Shown here: in pieces, positions 10,001 through 20,519 of the stretch
Position numbering within the stretch: the first letter of the stretch is position 1
How the letters are laid out: every line of letters starts with the position of its first letter
Assembly (NCBI GenBank): GCA_963920765.1
Contig: OY987246.1
Coordinates: 10,784,868 to 10,848,867, forward strand
From: Ulota crispa
Taxonomy: Eukaryota; Streptophyta; Bryopsida; Orthotrichales; Orthotrichaceae
Length of the DNA stretch: 64,000 nucleotides
Reading direction: 5' to 3'
Notes under the pieces: model-generated
Told to the model about the DNA's origin: nothing
Seen by the model: the letters and a program-made list of their open reading frames with translations, nothing else
Database searches by the model: none
Program-made: the position numbers and the translations under genes

Positions 10001-11913
10001 TTCTGCGCAGCATCGGAGAGAGGGACTCGTCTCGTGGATGGCGGAATTGCGTCGGTCCGTGGACAACGAAGACACCGATGCCACATCCATATCTTCCCTT
10101 CCTTCTCGCCGGGTAAAGCGAACCCCCTCATGACCTTCGAATACAGAGTGAGGCAGCCACGTGAGTGTACGTATCGATGCTCGTGATCCTCCATGGGCTC
10201 CTCACAACGCGCGCACCGATTGGTCGTGTTGCCGAGGAATTCCTTCAAAAAATTACCGACAGGCCTATCAGACAGGCCGTAGTACTTGATTCGCTTCAGG
10301 TGAGGCTTCTCACAGACGTTCCCCTTGGACATCGTGCGGCTGGAGACGGAGAAAACAATGCTCTGATGATCAGGTGTCGACGGGGGGAAATCCTCCTCCG
10401 CGAACTCGGTAAACTGCTGCGTGTCTAAGTTGCTACTGGAGCCCCGCCGCGAAATGCCATCTTCAGCATGGGAGTTGCTTCTACCATGACTGGGAGCCCG
10501 TGAAGGTGGCGGAGTGAACCCGGGCACTGTGGTAATGATGCTATCCAAACTGGATCGCTTGGACGAAGGGATGCACTGGAGAGCTTTGGAAGACAGAATT
10601 GCACCCTCGTCCGCCAGATAGGACGTCTCCAACGAAAGGTGATACGCATACGACACGGTCAACTGCACCGCCTTCTTCAGTCGTTTGAGCTCCTCCGTGC
10701 TGGCTCCTTGCAGTATAATGGTACACCCCAAGGGCCGTGGGCAACCCTCAAAAAACATGAGATACTTGGCGTTCTTCTTGGCACTACCTGGACCGCCCCC
10801 AACGTTGAGCTCCTCCTCGAACTTCTCAATACGAAACTGCTCACACTGTCCCACTTTCGCCGCCTCGAAGTTGTCGGCGGAGGAAACCACGTTCGCCCCG
10901 GTGCACCGGGACAAGCGATCCAACAGAGGCCGTTTCACCTTCAGCACCAGCGAGACTCCTTTCGACAACAACGTCTCCTGCGCAATCCCCGCGACCGCCT
11001 TCTCCACCAGCAAGACGTTCGGATGAAGAGTCTCGATTCGTGCCACTGTCGCCGTGAGGTAATCGTTCTCCTGCTGAGGCAACCCCGAGAGAGAAGACAG
11101 CTGGCTGTGAGACCGTTGATACTCCAGCGCCCCGCCCAGCAGCAAAAGCCTGGGGTTTCGGAACCGGGACGTCATTCGCCTGTTCTGTACATTCTTGTGA
11201 CAAACGATCCCCTTCACCAACGTGCTGTCGGCACACCTGCCTGATGCTACGCACTTCACCTTCACGTACTCTCCGGGATCCATTCCCCCTCCCTTGCTCG
11301 TGTTCGGTTTCACGTAATTCGCAGCATGCAATGCCAAGTTGCTCACGATTTGTAGCCAGCTGTTGGGATCACCTTCCTCTCCGGTGGAGATGCCTTCTTC
11401 CTGCAGCAAATTCTTCACCACCAGCATAAAGTCAATCTCCATCTTGGCCCGGAGCCTGATTCTGCTCTGGAGGTAGTCACTAGAGGCTCGCACGCTGGAG
11501 GGGTGCTGCCCCCAAACCCCTTCATCATCGTCGTCATCATCATCGACGTCGTCCACCAGGGAGCTCCCCAACACCTCATCATCCGTGTCTGCCGGCGGTA
11601 TCACCCAGACGTCTTTGTTGAACCATATGCTCTCCACGTCCTTGAACGACTCGAGCTTGGATTGAATAGCTTGCGGTTTAAAAGTCTTTTCTGCCTTGCT
11701 GCTGCTAGCTTCCTCGAAGGCCTTCTCCAAGTTTTCAAACGACAGGGTGCTGCTCCTGGATAACGACAAGAAAAACTGCTCCTGAGTCTCACCACCGGGA
11801 TGCTCAGGATCTGCCATTTGTCCTCCTTTGCCACCATAAATCTCATACTCTAGACCCTGCCCACCTCGACCTCGATCTTCTTTCTTCAAGACTTCTTCCT
11901 CCTCTTCACTCAT
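7081..11913 (-). CDS. FAB1: FAB1-like phosphatidylinositol-3-phosphate 5-kinase
   Basis: This 1610-residue protein makes PI(3,5)P2 from PI3P on endosomes and vacuoles. In order it has an acidic N-terminus with no FYVE zinc finger (as in Arabidopsis FAB1C/D); a TCP-1/chaperonin-like domain at about 212-437; the FAB1-specific Cys-rich region at about 565-690 (CARCEE, RCLRCP, GCGHYVYRDC); a long low-complexity linker at about 830-1260 with repeated SRPxSPL motifs; and a C-terminal PIP kinase domain at about 1290-1575. Key kinase residues are intact: ATP-binding Lys1371 (FILKQ), catalytic Asp1502 (MDYSLL) and metal-binding Asp1522 (IIDYIRQYTWDKH), followed by the activation segment SPKEYKKRFRKA. 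The whole reading frame is one exon, whereas angiosperm FAB1 genes have many introns. The start is the first ATG of the frame, followed by EEEEE. The gene is divergent from U11-48K. Confidence 0.95.
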   Translation of the reverse strand: MSEEEEEVLKKEDRGRGGQGLEYEIYGGKGGQMADPEHPGGETQEQFFLSLSRSSTLSFENLEKAFEEASSSKAEKTFKPQAIQSKLESFKDVESIWFNKDVWVIPPADTDDEVLGSSLVDDVDDDDDDDEGVWGQHPSSVRASSDYLQSRIRLRAKMEIDFMLVVKNLLQEEGISTGEEGDPNSWLQIVSNLALHAANYVKPNTSKGGGMDPGEYVKVKCVASGRCADSTLVKGIVCHKNVQNRRMTSRFRNPRLLLLGGALEYQRSHSQLSSLSGLPQQENDYLTATVARIETLHPNVLLVEKAVAGIAQETLLSKGVSLVLKVKRPLLDRLSRCTGANVVSSADNFEAAKVGQCEQFRIEKFEEELNVGGGPGSAKKNAKYLMFFEGCPRPLGCTIILQGASTEELKRLKKAVQLTVSYAYHLSLETSYLADEGAILSSKALQCIPSSKRSSLDSIITTVPGFTPPPSRAPSHGRSNSHAEDGISRRGSSSNLDTQQFTEFAEEDFPPSTPDHQSIVFSVSSRTMSKGNVCEKPHLKRIKYYGLSDRPVGNFLKEFLGNTTNRCARCEEPMEDHEHRYVHSRGCLTLYSKVMRGFALPGEKEGKIWMWHRCLRCPRTDAIPPSTRRVPLSDAAQNISFGKLLQLNFSEQAVQTITGCGHYVYRDCLRFFGIGNTVACLMYSPIKLLCVSVPPPQLEFNIPSSQAWLKAEAQDIVELGVNLFAAETDQLRGLGDKVAGLGPLSSSKALEARDQLAELEKLLQKEKEDFEEQLQVAAPLKDGVLQPIADILALNKLRRHLALVYNNWDSRVKKLYLNLSQMQNTATTFIPGSFSEALTGTASVSGEPSSGGPMMDSVPLDSESGAGLPDSVVDVLDQLSLDNPPTALEETMSDALGAISEGPGSTAEPAVEASDTPSHAIAAEGAVRDKNLGEGEGGGSDGSMNKSLALERQISNPLPIPSTTASVPSDTDAAPRSRPLSEGDFPIAVDLPLTIETAWRGDGGSLDASVVEAPVAAAPKGEETEVSDLTAMTTSTSQQQDEGGEAGASTGEEADLDSKNTSISPVENVTDADLAASIEKLNEFSPRRGTSPLQEVGLAVDSRPSSPLKDKDGVDLEVSRPSSPLEEVALVSRPTSPLKDKEESEEAAGVSAASSAFNKGSRSPSRVLQSASSVYASAYSRSNSTVPKVQQFFLQGVARVRLPSGVNGTVIAVYEDEPTSVVAYAITSHEYQNQLQDPVQESTGTDVASPATDVGAATADIMEEGLRSTTPPLERPGTPRGTKGEGLIGKALTSPVPLTVKVRFTDYNNIAKTEYQVLCYYTRQFIALRHKCCGGETQYIRSLSRCKVWGAQGGKSKAYFAKTLDDRFILKQVSSTEKYSFLEFAPQYFKHLWETMSSGSPTCLAKILGLYTVTVRKGGKEKELDMMVMENLVYGKTISRMYDLKGSLRSRYNPDGTGTLLDQNLLEDMPTSPIFMTNQSKLLLERAVYNDTSFLAKVHVMDYSLLAVVLEDRQELVIGIIDYIRQYTWDKHLETWVKASGILGGSKNTSPTVVSPKEYKKRFRKAISSYFVVVPESEAPPLLLSVVNPSLPPSSESESASLLSDDNSQQ

Positions 11914-14900
11914 TGTGCTGGCATACTTACTTGGATTTCTTGGATAGATTCAGCGCCATGGTTCATAACCTGTAGATTTGGAGTGTATCTCGTACGTCGG
12001 CCAGTCCTGCTCCAATTCTGTCGCTATCAATTACAAGTAAAAGCCAGCAATCAGTACAATTGAGTGCTCAAACTAAGTCTCTCTGACCAAAGTACACAAG
12101 TAGCCAAAAGATCAGCCGTCATTGTCCAATCTCATCCATTAATCCCATGGAAGACAACCTAAACAGCAAGCTCTGACAAGCAATCCAGAACTTACAAAAA
12201 CCAAGTTTGTACAGGCGCTTGCACGGATCAGGATACATTTCACACAAGAATGTGGCAATTAATTAATCCTGAGCTCAAGCTCAACCCTATGTAACTCCCA
12301 AGCTACCGATATCAGGCACAGATAATTGTTTAATTCGAAATCCTGCTAAGTCGACATATTCTTTAATCTATGTGGACATGCGTCAAGCTTAGATATCGTA
12401 GCTACGCATAAATGAAGAGTATCTGAACACAAGGTTTTCCCTCACCGCTTCTTTATCGAAAGGACATTTGCATCTCTTCTCCAATGCCGAGATGCTTTCA
12501 CCTCTGTCGTCCTCTACAGCAATCGGTTGCACCTTGTGTTATAGCACTTGTCGAGAACCTTCATATAAGCAGTGTTGAATCAGTTCAAAAGTTAGCATAG
12601 GTCAAGTTGACTGCGTTTTGAAACGACACACGACACGTGCTCTCAGTTAAACACATTGAAAAGTTGGAAGGTACTAATTACAGAAGAGCAAAGAAAAGAA
12701 GATGAAAAGCGCAGCTGACCTCCCGTTCTCCTGTCCTCCACAACGACGTCCAAGTTTTTCATAACAATTGCATACTCTGAAGTTCCATAATCACATCCAC
12801 ACAACTGCACAAGAAGTAGAAACTGGTCTCAGCAACATTACACTGAAGTGAAAACCTGCAACAAACAACAGGCTGTGAAATGCTGCATGACGGTTACGTG
12901 AACTTACTGCATCTCCAATGACTCCCATGCCCTGTCGACTTGTCACAAGACTGAACATCAGAGGCCCCCGGTTCTTTGACTGTACGAAACGGTGCACACA
13001 AGCAAGTCACGGCTGCACTCACGTCTCTGGCTGTTTCGTCTGTATTCAATGGTAGCAAGAGAAGCCGTCATTTACTTCAAACCATTGGGAAGCACCCTGA
13101 AGCCGCTCTGTGAAACTTGTTCGATTTGTAGCTACCAAAACTGACCGAAGACGTATCAGTTCGCATTCAAAGCACAATATCTATACAAAAGTGCGCATAA
13201 TAGAATATTAACCGACGTCTACTGAAAAGACGCTTGTAACTGACAAAAAATGATACACAAGAGTCTAAATAAATCCTTGCATTTTTGTGATGCCTCTTTC
13301 TAAATAGCTCGCTAATCGATCAAACCACATGAACCAGTAGCTCACGTAGAAAGCACCCCATCCTTTACTCTCACTCTTTGACAGTGTACACCAATAGAGG
13401 ACATAGAGGTCCCATGGAGCTCCGTTTTAATATATTTTGCAAGCCTGAGTCCTTTAAGGGCTAACGTGTCAAAAACAAGAATACTCAACGATAAAGGTAG
13501 CATACATGGCTCATCCATGGTTGCCATGTCACCAAGCAGCTATAAAATCAAAATTGACCATGAATTAGAAATTTGCAAGGAGAGGAGCTCCATCCTAGGA
13601 CGGGAGCAGATTACGATGCCAAGTCTTATTTCCTTCGTAATCAAGTACAAATAGCAATACTAGCATGTTCGTGCTTATTTCAAATGCCTGAAATCATCTT
13701 CTCCATACTAGTGAAAAGAACGTCAAGCTAAGTTTAAGACTAGGTTTATTCATGAAAACATCCAATAGCAGGTGCACTCTCTTGATGTTAATGTCGAGGA
13801 CAGATACGACGATGTTCCCGAGATAATTCGTTCAGAATATTAAGAATACATTCCCAAGAAGCATAAGCCAATTCAGATCTATGACGATTATAAATGTTCA
13901 ATACTAAATCTGACGTTGAAAAACCCTTGCTACTCCTTAAAAAAATTAATAATACCTACCGCTAAAAAACGAGTACAACAGTAACTTCGAAGATAAAAAG
14001 TGAATTCTAACTGTACCGATCACACACAGTCGACGACGGAGTTTTCCAGAATTGAAGTGCCACTGCAGCTAAGCTCTCAACAGCAAACCTAATTCGAATA
14101 AGCCATGGCGGAAGCACACTACAATTTGAACCACGCGCCAGCCATGGCCAACTTTCGGCAGAACCCTAAATTTGCCCAGCGAAAATCGAAAGAGCATTCA
14201 AATAGGAAAGAAATCAGGAACGCATGAATAATCAAGTGTCTTCAGCTCTGGGAACACCGGAAGACTAACCTCACAACGCAGATCTGCGTCGCGCGTTCAG
14301 AGACTCGAAAACGCGCCACCATGCACTTGGCTCTCCGCTCTTGCAAACCCGCTCAATTCTTGCTACTACGGCCTTCTACGGCCTTCCCTGCCAGAATAGG
14401 AGCGCACGACGAGATTCCAGATTGAAATGGAGGCCGAATTGGTGGATTATTGACAACTTCAAAAAACAGGCGCAGGCAGGACAAAAAGCGCTTGCCACTG
14501 AGCACCGCCCTTTTATTTGACCAGCTCTTCCACGGCGCCGGCTGCAACCGAAAAGCCAGAAACCGACTGTCGCTATCTCTCTCTTTTTGTTTCCTCGAAC
14601 TCCGTGCACAGGCATCCAGCCACCTCAAAGCCACCCCTCCACGAAGCAGGACCAGTGAACACGACCGCAGAACAAGTCAACCATTGCTTGAACGGCAAGC
14701 AGATCCTCCTCTCAACGCCAACCGCAAACCCTTTCGCCTAACCCCATCATCACTCAATTGTCATCGTCACCACAACGTCGCAACACACACGGTTCACATT
14801 CCCAGCACGATACTACAAACTCCACATACTCAATCCCTTAATACCTCGGATACCGCTATCTCGCGCTTGTCGATTTCTCTTTCGCTTCTTTCTGTTCCTA

Positions 14901-15575
14901 CTGCTGCTAAGACTGCAAGTGTTTAGGCCAATCTGCAATTCTCTCCCTCCTCGGATCTATGCGGAAATCACGCGTGAGCACCCTGCGAGAATTCAGATTG
15001 AGCGCAACAAACGAGGCTGCGACGATGGCGAGACGAGCTGAGCGAGCTGCATCGATTGTTGCAAAAATACATGAAGGTAGTCACGATTGTGGCGATGTAT
15101 CCCGAGAGAGAGTGTGCCAAGCCCCGCAGCCGCATCCGGCCAGCCAGCCAGCCGCCCAAGCGAGGAGCGCTCGCGGTTTTTCGTTCGTCGGAGAGCCTCA
15201 CAACTCGTCGGATGGACGTGTTTCTGAACGACGAGCATGCTTTCGTTGCGACGATTTCGTCGAGGGACGACATCGCATTGAGCGGAACGGGCGAGGGAGT
15301 GGACCTTTTATGTTGTCGTCACGTGGAAGGCTGGACCCGCGAGTATAGGGGCGCACAGTTGACACGTCGTTGCCACGTGGCGGCGCGAACGACAGTATCC
15401 ACGGATTTGGCAGTTTGCCGAAAGTTCTGAGTTGGCGATTTATAAATGAATGTCGGATCGCAAGTGCGGATGATCTATTTATCATCCGCTTAGGGTTTGA
15501 TGTTGAGAGCGATGTCAGAGGTTTGATTTCTCGAGGGAAGACGATGATGGCGAGTGCTTGTGGAGTGTTGTGACG
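11914..15575. promoter_or_regulatory. Shared upstream region of FAB1 and U11-48K
   Basis: This 3.66 kb separates two divergent start codons. I see no convincing protein-coding gene. 11914-14300 is moderately AT-rich and may contain untranslated exons and introns of FAB1. 13193-13342 is the second copy of the 3206-3345 repeat. 14300-15570 is GC-richer and gives overlapping short open frames on both strands, none resembling a known family. A TATA-like tttataaatg lies near 15438, about 140 bp before the U11-48K ATG. Promoter assignment is inferred from position only. Confidence 0.4.
13193..13342. repeat. Dispersed direct repeat, copy 2
   Basis: It matches 3206-3345 in the same orientation, including aatattaaccgacgtctact, tgacaaaaaatgata and gcctctttctaaatagct, and ends in the shared acatgaacca. 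The copies are about 10 kb apart. Confidence 0.65.
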
Positions 15576-18500
15576 ATGACGAATTGGCAGCAATTTGCAG
15601 GATGGCCTGGATTTCCTGCTGCACAGCAACAACAGCCTCCTCCTCCGATTCTTTATGGAAAAAACGCGGCGGATTTTCGTCCTGTTTCACCATTTCTGCA
15701 GCATTCACCGCGTTTGAGTCCGCCTGTTTTCCACCAATTTCCACCGAGGGGAGCTGGTCCTCCGCCTGGTCCTCGTGGCCAAGCTGTGTACGGGAATGTG
15801 TATCATAGTGGAACTAGTCCTGGTTTTAATGATCAGGGATGGAGTCCTAACCCTAGAGGTTATCCGGCGACCGTGCCAGGTTTCAGGCCGTCGTCGCCGA
15901 ATGTGATACACGCGCGATCGCAGATTCTCTTACCAGGAAGTTTTGTTTCAAGCCAAAGTTACGACCCGGATCAGCAACCTGGATTAGGCCCGCATGACAG
16001 CAGGAAAGCATCTGTTACACACCACAATGTAGTGCCGTGGTCGATCGACTCGCGTCGGAATTCAGAGGAGCCTCTTTTTTTGAACTGGATTGATGAGAGC
16101 GTCAAGTCTTCTTTGTTACTTGGAGATTCCAGTGACCGTGCCTCGAGTTTAAAATTTTCTGCAAAGAGTTCCAATCTTTACAAGCTCGTCGACATAGTGG
16201 AAGACACCATCGGCAAGGTTTTAGCTCTAACCGATTTGCAGAATTCCGGGACAGAGTGGGGAGTGTGTCCTTTCAATTCCCGCCATGTTGTTCCTGTGGA
16301 AGCACTTCTTCGCCATACACTTCAATGCCCCGAAGGCAGTACCGATGCTAGCTCCCTTCTGCATACTTTGCAGTATCCACATACCGTGGATTTGGATCCA
16401 CCTGAGCCGGTTGCACATGATGAAAGGATATATGATTGCCTAGAGTCCAGCAGCAACTACGCCACCCTCTCATTTGAGGATACAGCACGATTGAGTGTTA
16501 ATTCTGTTCCGATTAGAGAATTCGAGAACCTAAAGCAGGAATCAGGTGATGTAGAGACTGAAAACTGGACAGCAAATAATTGGAGTGAGATGCTGGAGTG
16601 CAGGACCTTGACACTATCCAAGAGCAGGCAACAGTTTGATCCTCGTGGTTCTTTATTCTTTTACGGGGGAGCTCCAGGTGTTATTTTGACATCCCTAGGT
16701 CATTGTTTATCGAAGGGTTTCGGTCATCTCATGTCGTCTATGCCAGCTTCTTTGCGCGTAGAGATTGAAAAGTGTCCATATGTGACCCTGAAGAGTGAAG
16801 AGATAAAGGATCGTCTCAATGCATCGTCAAGTAGAAGAATTGGATATCTGAGGGGAGAACATTATCATCCTGAAGATGGTGTCGTGAAAGAATCAAGCTC
16901 TGTTAGGCTTTTGCCATCAGTACTATGGAGTTTTAGGAAGGAATTAAACTCCTGGAAGGACACGCCATCTGTATGCTCACGAACAGTACTTGAGGCTGCT
17001 ACAAGCTTGGGAGGAGTGAGGAAGGTTTTGATCATGGAATGGTTGCTCGTACACTCACCTGTGTATGGAGTTGTCTTAGATGTGGCAATGGCTTCTCACA
17101 TTTCTTGTCTTGTGCAGCTCTATCTAAAAGCGCTGAGAACACAATCACTAATGATTTTGGACCAGAGTGGTTTGAACAAAAGGGATACGTCAACAAAAAG
17201 TGACGTTATGGTTATTGAATGTCCTATATATGCAGAGGCCAGCACTTGGTTAGCATCGTTGTTGTCTCATCTCTATGGACCCAATAGTAGTAAAGCAGTA
17301 GTTCTTGGTCTACTGAAGCATTGCCTCAATGCATGTGGAAGGTTTCTTTTAACTGCTCCTTTAGACCTTCACTCTCGGCATGGCAAAGTTGAGTCAAAGA
17401 CAGGAGATGTGAAAGCTGCGTTAGATAACGATTTGAAGGTTTTCATGGAGCATGGCAAAGTGCTCTCAAACGCGGCTGATACCGCATGTGTTCATGTGTC
17501 AAACCTTGAGGAGGTTCTGGAAGTGAAGCAGATTGGTGTGGCAATAGATGCTCTGTACGAGCGAGTCAATTTTGAGAAATACATTAAATCGGGGTTGAAC
17601 ATCAATAATGTCACAAAAACTCAGCGGTAAGAATCGCATATCTAGGCCCAGGACCTACTCTTCTTTCAAGTTTTGCATTTAATTTTCCCTATCCGCTTCT
17701 ATACTTCAGGAATCTGAATTGGAACTGTTCAATGCGTCAAAATAGTGCTGCTTGTCAAAGTGGTCAGAGACTTATCTTTATTCTGCTCTGGCTTATTGCG
17801 TGATGGCAGGCTTGCAAATTATGATATGGCGGTGAACTTTGCAAACAGTGAGAGAGCCAAGCGTCCTAATTATCGTGCTGTTTGTGAACATGACGGGCTT
17901 ACTTGGCAACGATCTCAACAGCAGGTTTGGTGCCCTTATTTGACCTCTAATTGTTCTTGTTTTTTTTTATCATTTTATTTATCGTAGCTGTAATTTCTTT
18001 GACTGACTGACCTTCTTTGATTTGCTCATAGTGTCGCTACCATCTTATTCAATGGTATTGGTTCTAAATTGAAGCACGGTATTTTAGAATTAATCAAGGT
18101 CTGTTTTTTCTTCGGAAGATGGTTCGCAATAAGTATTCACGTTTTATTTCATCATGGAATATGTCGTCTTGCTGATCAGTGTGCCTTTGTTTTGTATTGC
18201 ACCCCAGGAGAAAAGAAATAAGACAAAAGCTGAGTTACTGGCTGAGGAGCGGGACTACAAGCGGAGGCGAATGTCATACCGGGGAAAGAAATTGAAGCGA
18301 ACTCCACTGCAGGTAATAGGCATTCTATATCTGTGCTTTACTTGTCATGACTGAGAAAGCCGTTGTTACTTTGGGCATGCTTTACAAACAGATTCTGGAA
18401 GTGGATGAATAATTTGCACGGCTGTTTCACGTAAGTGATTTATTCATTACTATTTGGTTAATCTTGACTAATTTGTTTGCAACGTTTCCTTTGAGCTTCG

Positions 18501-19234
18501 TAGATTTTGCACGATATCATCGAGAATCATATGACAGAGATCACTGAAGCGGGAGGCATAGGCTGTTTCTCTAAACAGCCATTGGACATCCCTCCTATAT
18601 CAAACATGGACTTCGAAAGTCCTCAGCAGTTACAAGGGAGCATTCCAAAAAATGCAAATTTTCAGCATCATTCTGAAAGTGTTCATCATTCGAGAATGAC
18701 AAACACAAACTCGGCTGGCAGTGAGTTGCGGCTTTATGACGAGCACAGGGAACCATCAAGCGTCTTTAGGCATGAATCCAGGTAAGGATCTCCTTGGAGA
18801 CCTTCAGTTGAAGATTGGTCGGGTGTACAGATAGGTGTTTTGATGAAAGTCCATGAGAACGTGTGCTCCATTTACATTCTCTCCGATTGGGGGATTTTGT
18901 GATTATTTGTTTTCTTGTGTTACTAGAGTGTATAAATATGGTGCGTGCTATTATCTTTATGATATGCATAGGGACATGATGAGTCTCGTATCAATGCTTC
19001 TGAACGGGAGGATGGATCTGTATGGAACGTCCTTGTTTTGTTTCAACGTATTAAGTAGCTTGGTTTTTTGTGGTCAGGTTTAGAAGCCAAAGCAGACATG
19101 ATGATCAACGTTATCATAATTCTCGGAGGTAGTTATCTGCTTTTTGGGATTATTGGTTCAAATAGAGTGGATTCTTGAGACGAAGTATTTCACGACGTGC
19201 CTGGGAACAGCAACGCGGTTGGGGTTGCGTATGA
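15576..19234 (+). CDS. SNRNP48: U11-48K, U11/U12 snRNP (minor spliceosome) protein
   Basis: The human homologue binds the 5' splice site of U12-type introns within the U11/U12 di-snRNP. Exon 1 (15576-17626) encodes a Pro/Gln-rich N-terminus, then the CHHC zinc finger with the exact spacing C-x5-H-x9-H-x3-C (Cys231, His237, His247, Cys251). Further exons are 17710 or 17768-17924, 18208-18312, 18504-18781 and 19078-19128, plus a last exon ending about 19234. Exon 3 carries the conserved block EERDYKRRRMSYRGKK; the next continues with HDIIENHMTEI and GGIGCF. The C-terminus is Arg/Ser-rich. The first junction is awkward. The strong donor at 17627 leaves phase 2, but the strong acceptor at 17709 then gives a stop; the weaker acceptor at 17767 keeps the frame. 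The last exon is uncertain. The start is the first ATG, before TNWQQFAGWPG. Confidence 0.88.
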
Positions 19235-20210
19235 AATTTGCAAATCTGCTGGTACGCTGCCCAATTCGTCACTGCAGGTGCGCATATTTATTTTTTCATA
19301 GTGAATTGAACCCATGTTGATATTTTCGAGGTCTAAACCAATGCTGACTCCCGTGATGTGATGAAATAGATATTTGACAAAAGCAATACTGAAATTTTTA
19401 TGTTTTAATAACAGGTTTTGGAATACACCCAAACTTCAGCAGGACAATTATCAGGAGGATCGTTGATGCATTTGTGTCAAGTTTCAAGTGGACTTAAATA
19501 GCATCCGTGATTGGCGATCAAGTACCCATTACATGTGTCCAATTGGGTCTCACAACAAGGGGAATCACACCGCATTCGTATCCTTGTCTGTATCCTCGAT
19601 ATGAACTGTGCTGCAAGAAGATCACAAATTGTGAAATAGAATATTCGTATTCCTTTCTTATTTCTTGCTAGATCTTCGAATTCCTTCTTGAGGCACTTGA
19701 AATATTGAATTTATGTTGCATGTTTATTGTTTTGACATCTGTTGTTGATATTTCTTCTCTCGAGAGTCTGAAAGCAAGACCCTTATATCTGGTTGTTCTT
19801 GGGTGCTTGGTCATTACAAATTAGAAGTAGTTTTATGGAGGATTAAGACCACGTTGCCCTCTTACATTGGATGACATACGTACCTTGTAGCAATGAATTA
19901 GAATATAGCTTGGAGTAGAATTCAGGGATTCTACAGGGCCAAATTGTCAGACAGATGAGTAGGTATAATGTCAACGGTATTGTGGCTGATGCTGAGGTCT
20001 CACGGGATTGATTTGACCTTTTTTTTCTTAGCACAAATTATACCATGTGTTGATCGTTGGAAGGGCAATATATTACCTGATAGTCTTTTTGTAGCCTCTC
20101 CACAGCGTTAAGGTAGGTACACCCAAGTGCACCACAGGACCTGACTGTGCCATAATGCACGCTTTTAATTCATGGGAGCGACTAGGTGGACACCCCCCAA
20201 TTGCTACGCG

Positions 20211-20519
20211 GACACCCCATAGCCAAATCTATTAAATTTGAGATTACTATTACACTGAAATAAAATCAAAAGCAATATTTTAGGGTACATCTGCATCTAC
20301 AATTGTTGTAAACACACAACAAATTGGTCTCATTTGTGACACGATTAGGAGTTAAATCAATTGCTCCCTTCATTTACTAGTTTGACTTTTGACCGTTTCA
20401 CAAATGAGGTAGATTTGTTGTATGTTTGTAACACTTATGTACAAATGTATTCTTTCATTTTATTTTGTATTTCAACGTAATAATAATCTTAACTTTAATA
20501 GATTTGGCTATGGGGTGTC
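20211..20519. mobile_element. Inverted-repeat MITE, GACACCCCATAG family
   Basis: The left end GACACCCCATAGCCAAATCT is perfectly complementary to the right end AGATTTGGCTATGGGGTGTC (arms about 26 bp). The interior is AT-rich, with a second partial inverted pair around CACAACAAAT and TTTGTTGTATG. No target-site duplication is evident. Confidence 0.75.

Noticed and set aside
15558-15575. Extension of U11-48K to a TTG codon at 15558
   Set aside because: The first in-frame ATG is at 15576. A plant nuclear gene is unlikely to start at TTG without evidence.
14353-15632. Several short frames on both strands upstream of U11-48K
   Set aside because: The frames overlap each other, contain no recognisable domain, and lie in the GC-rich promoter or leader region.
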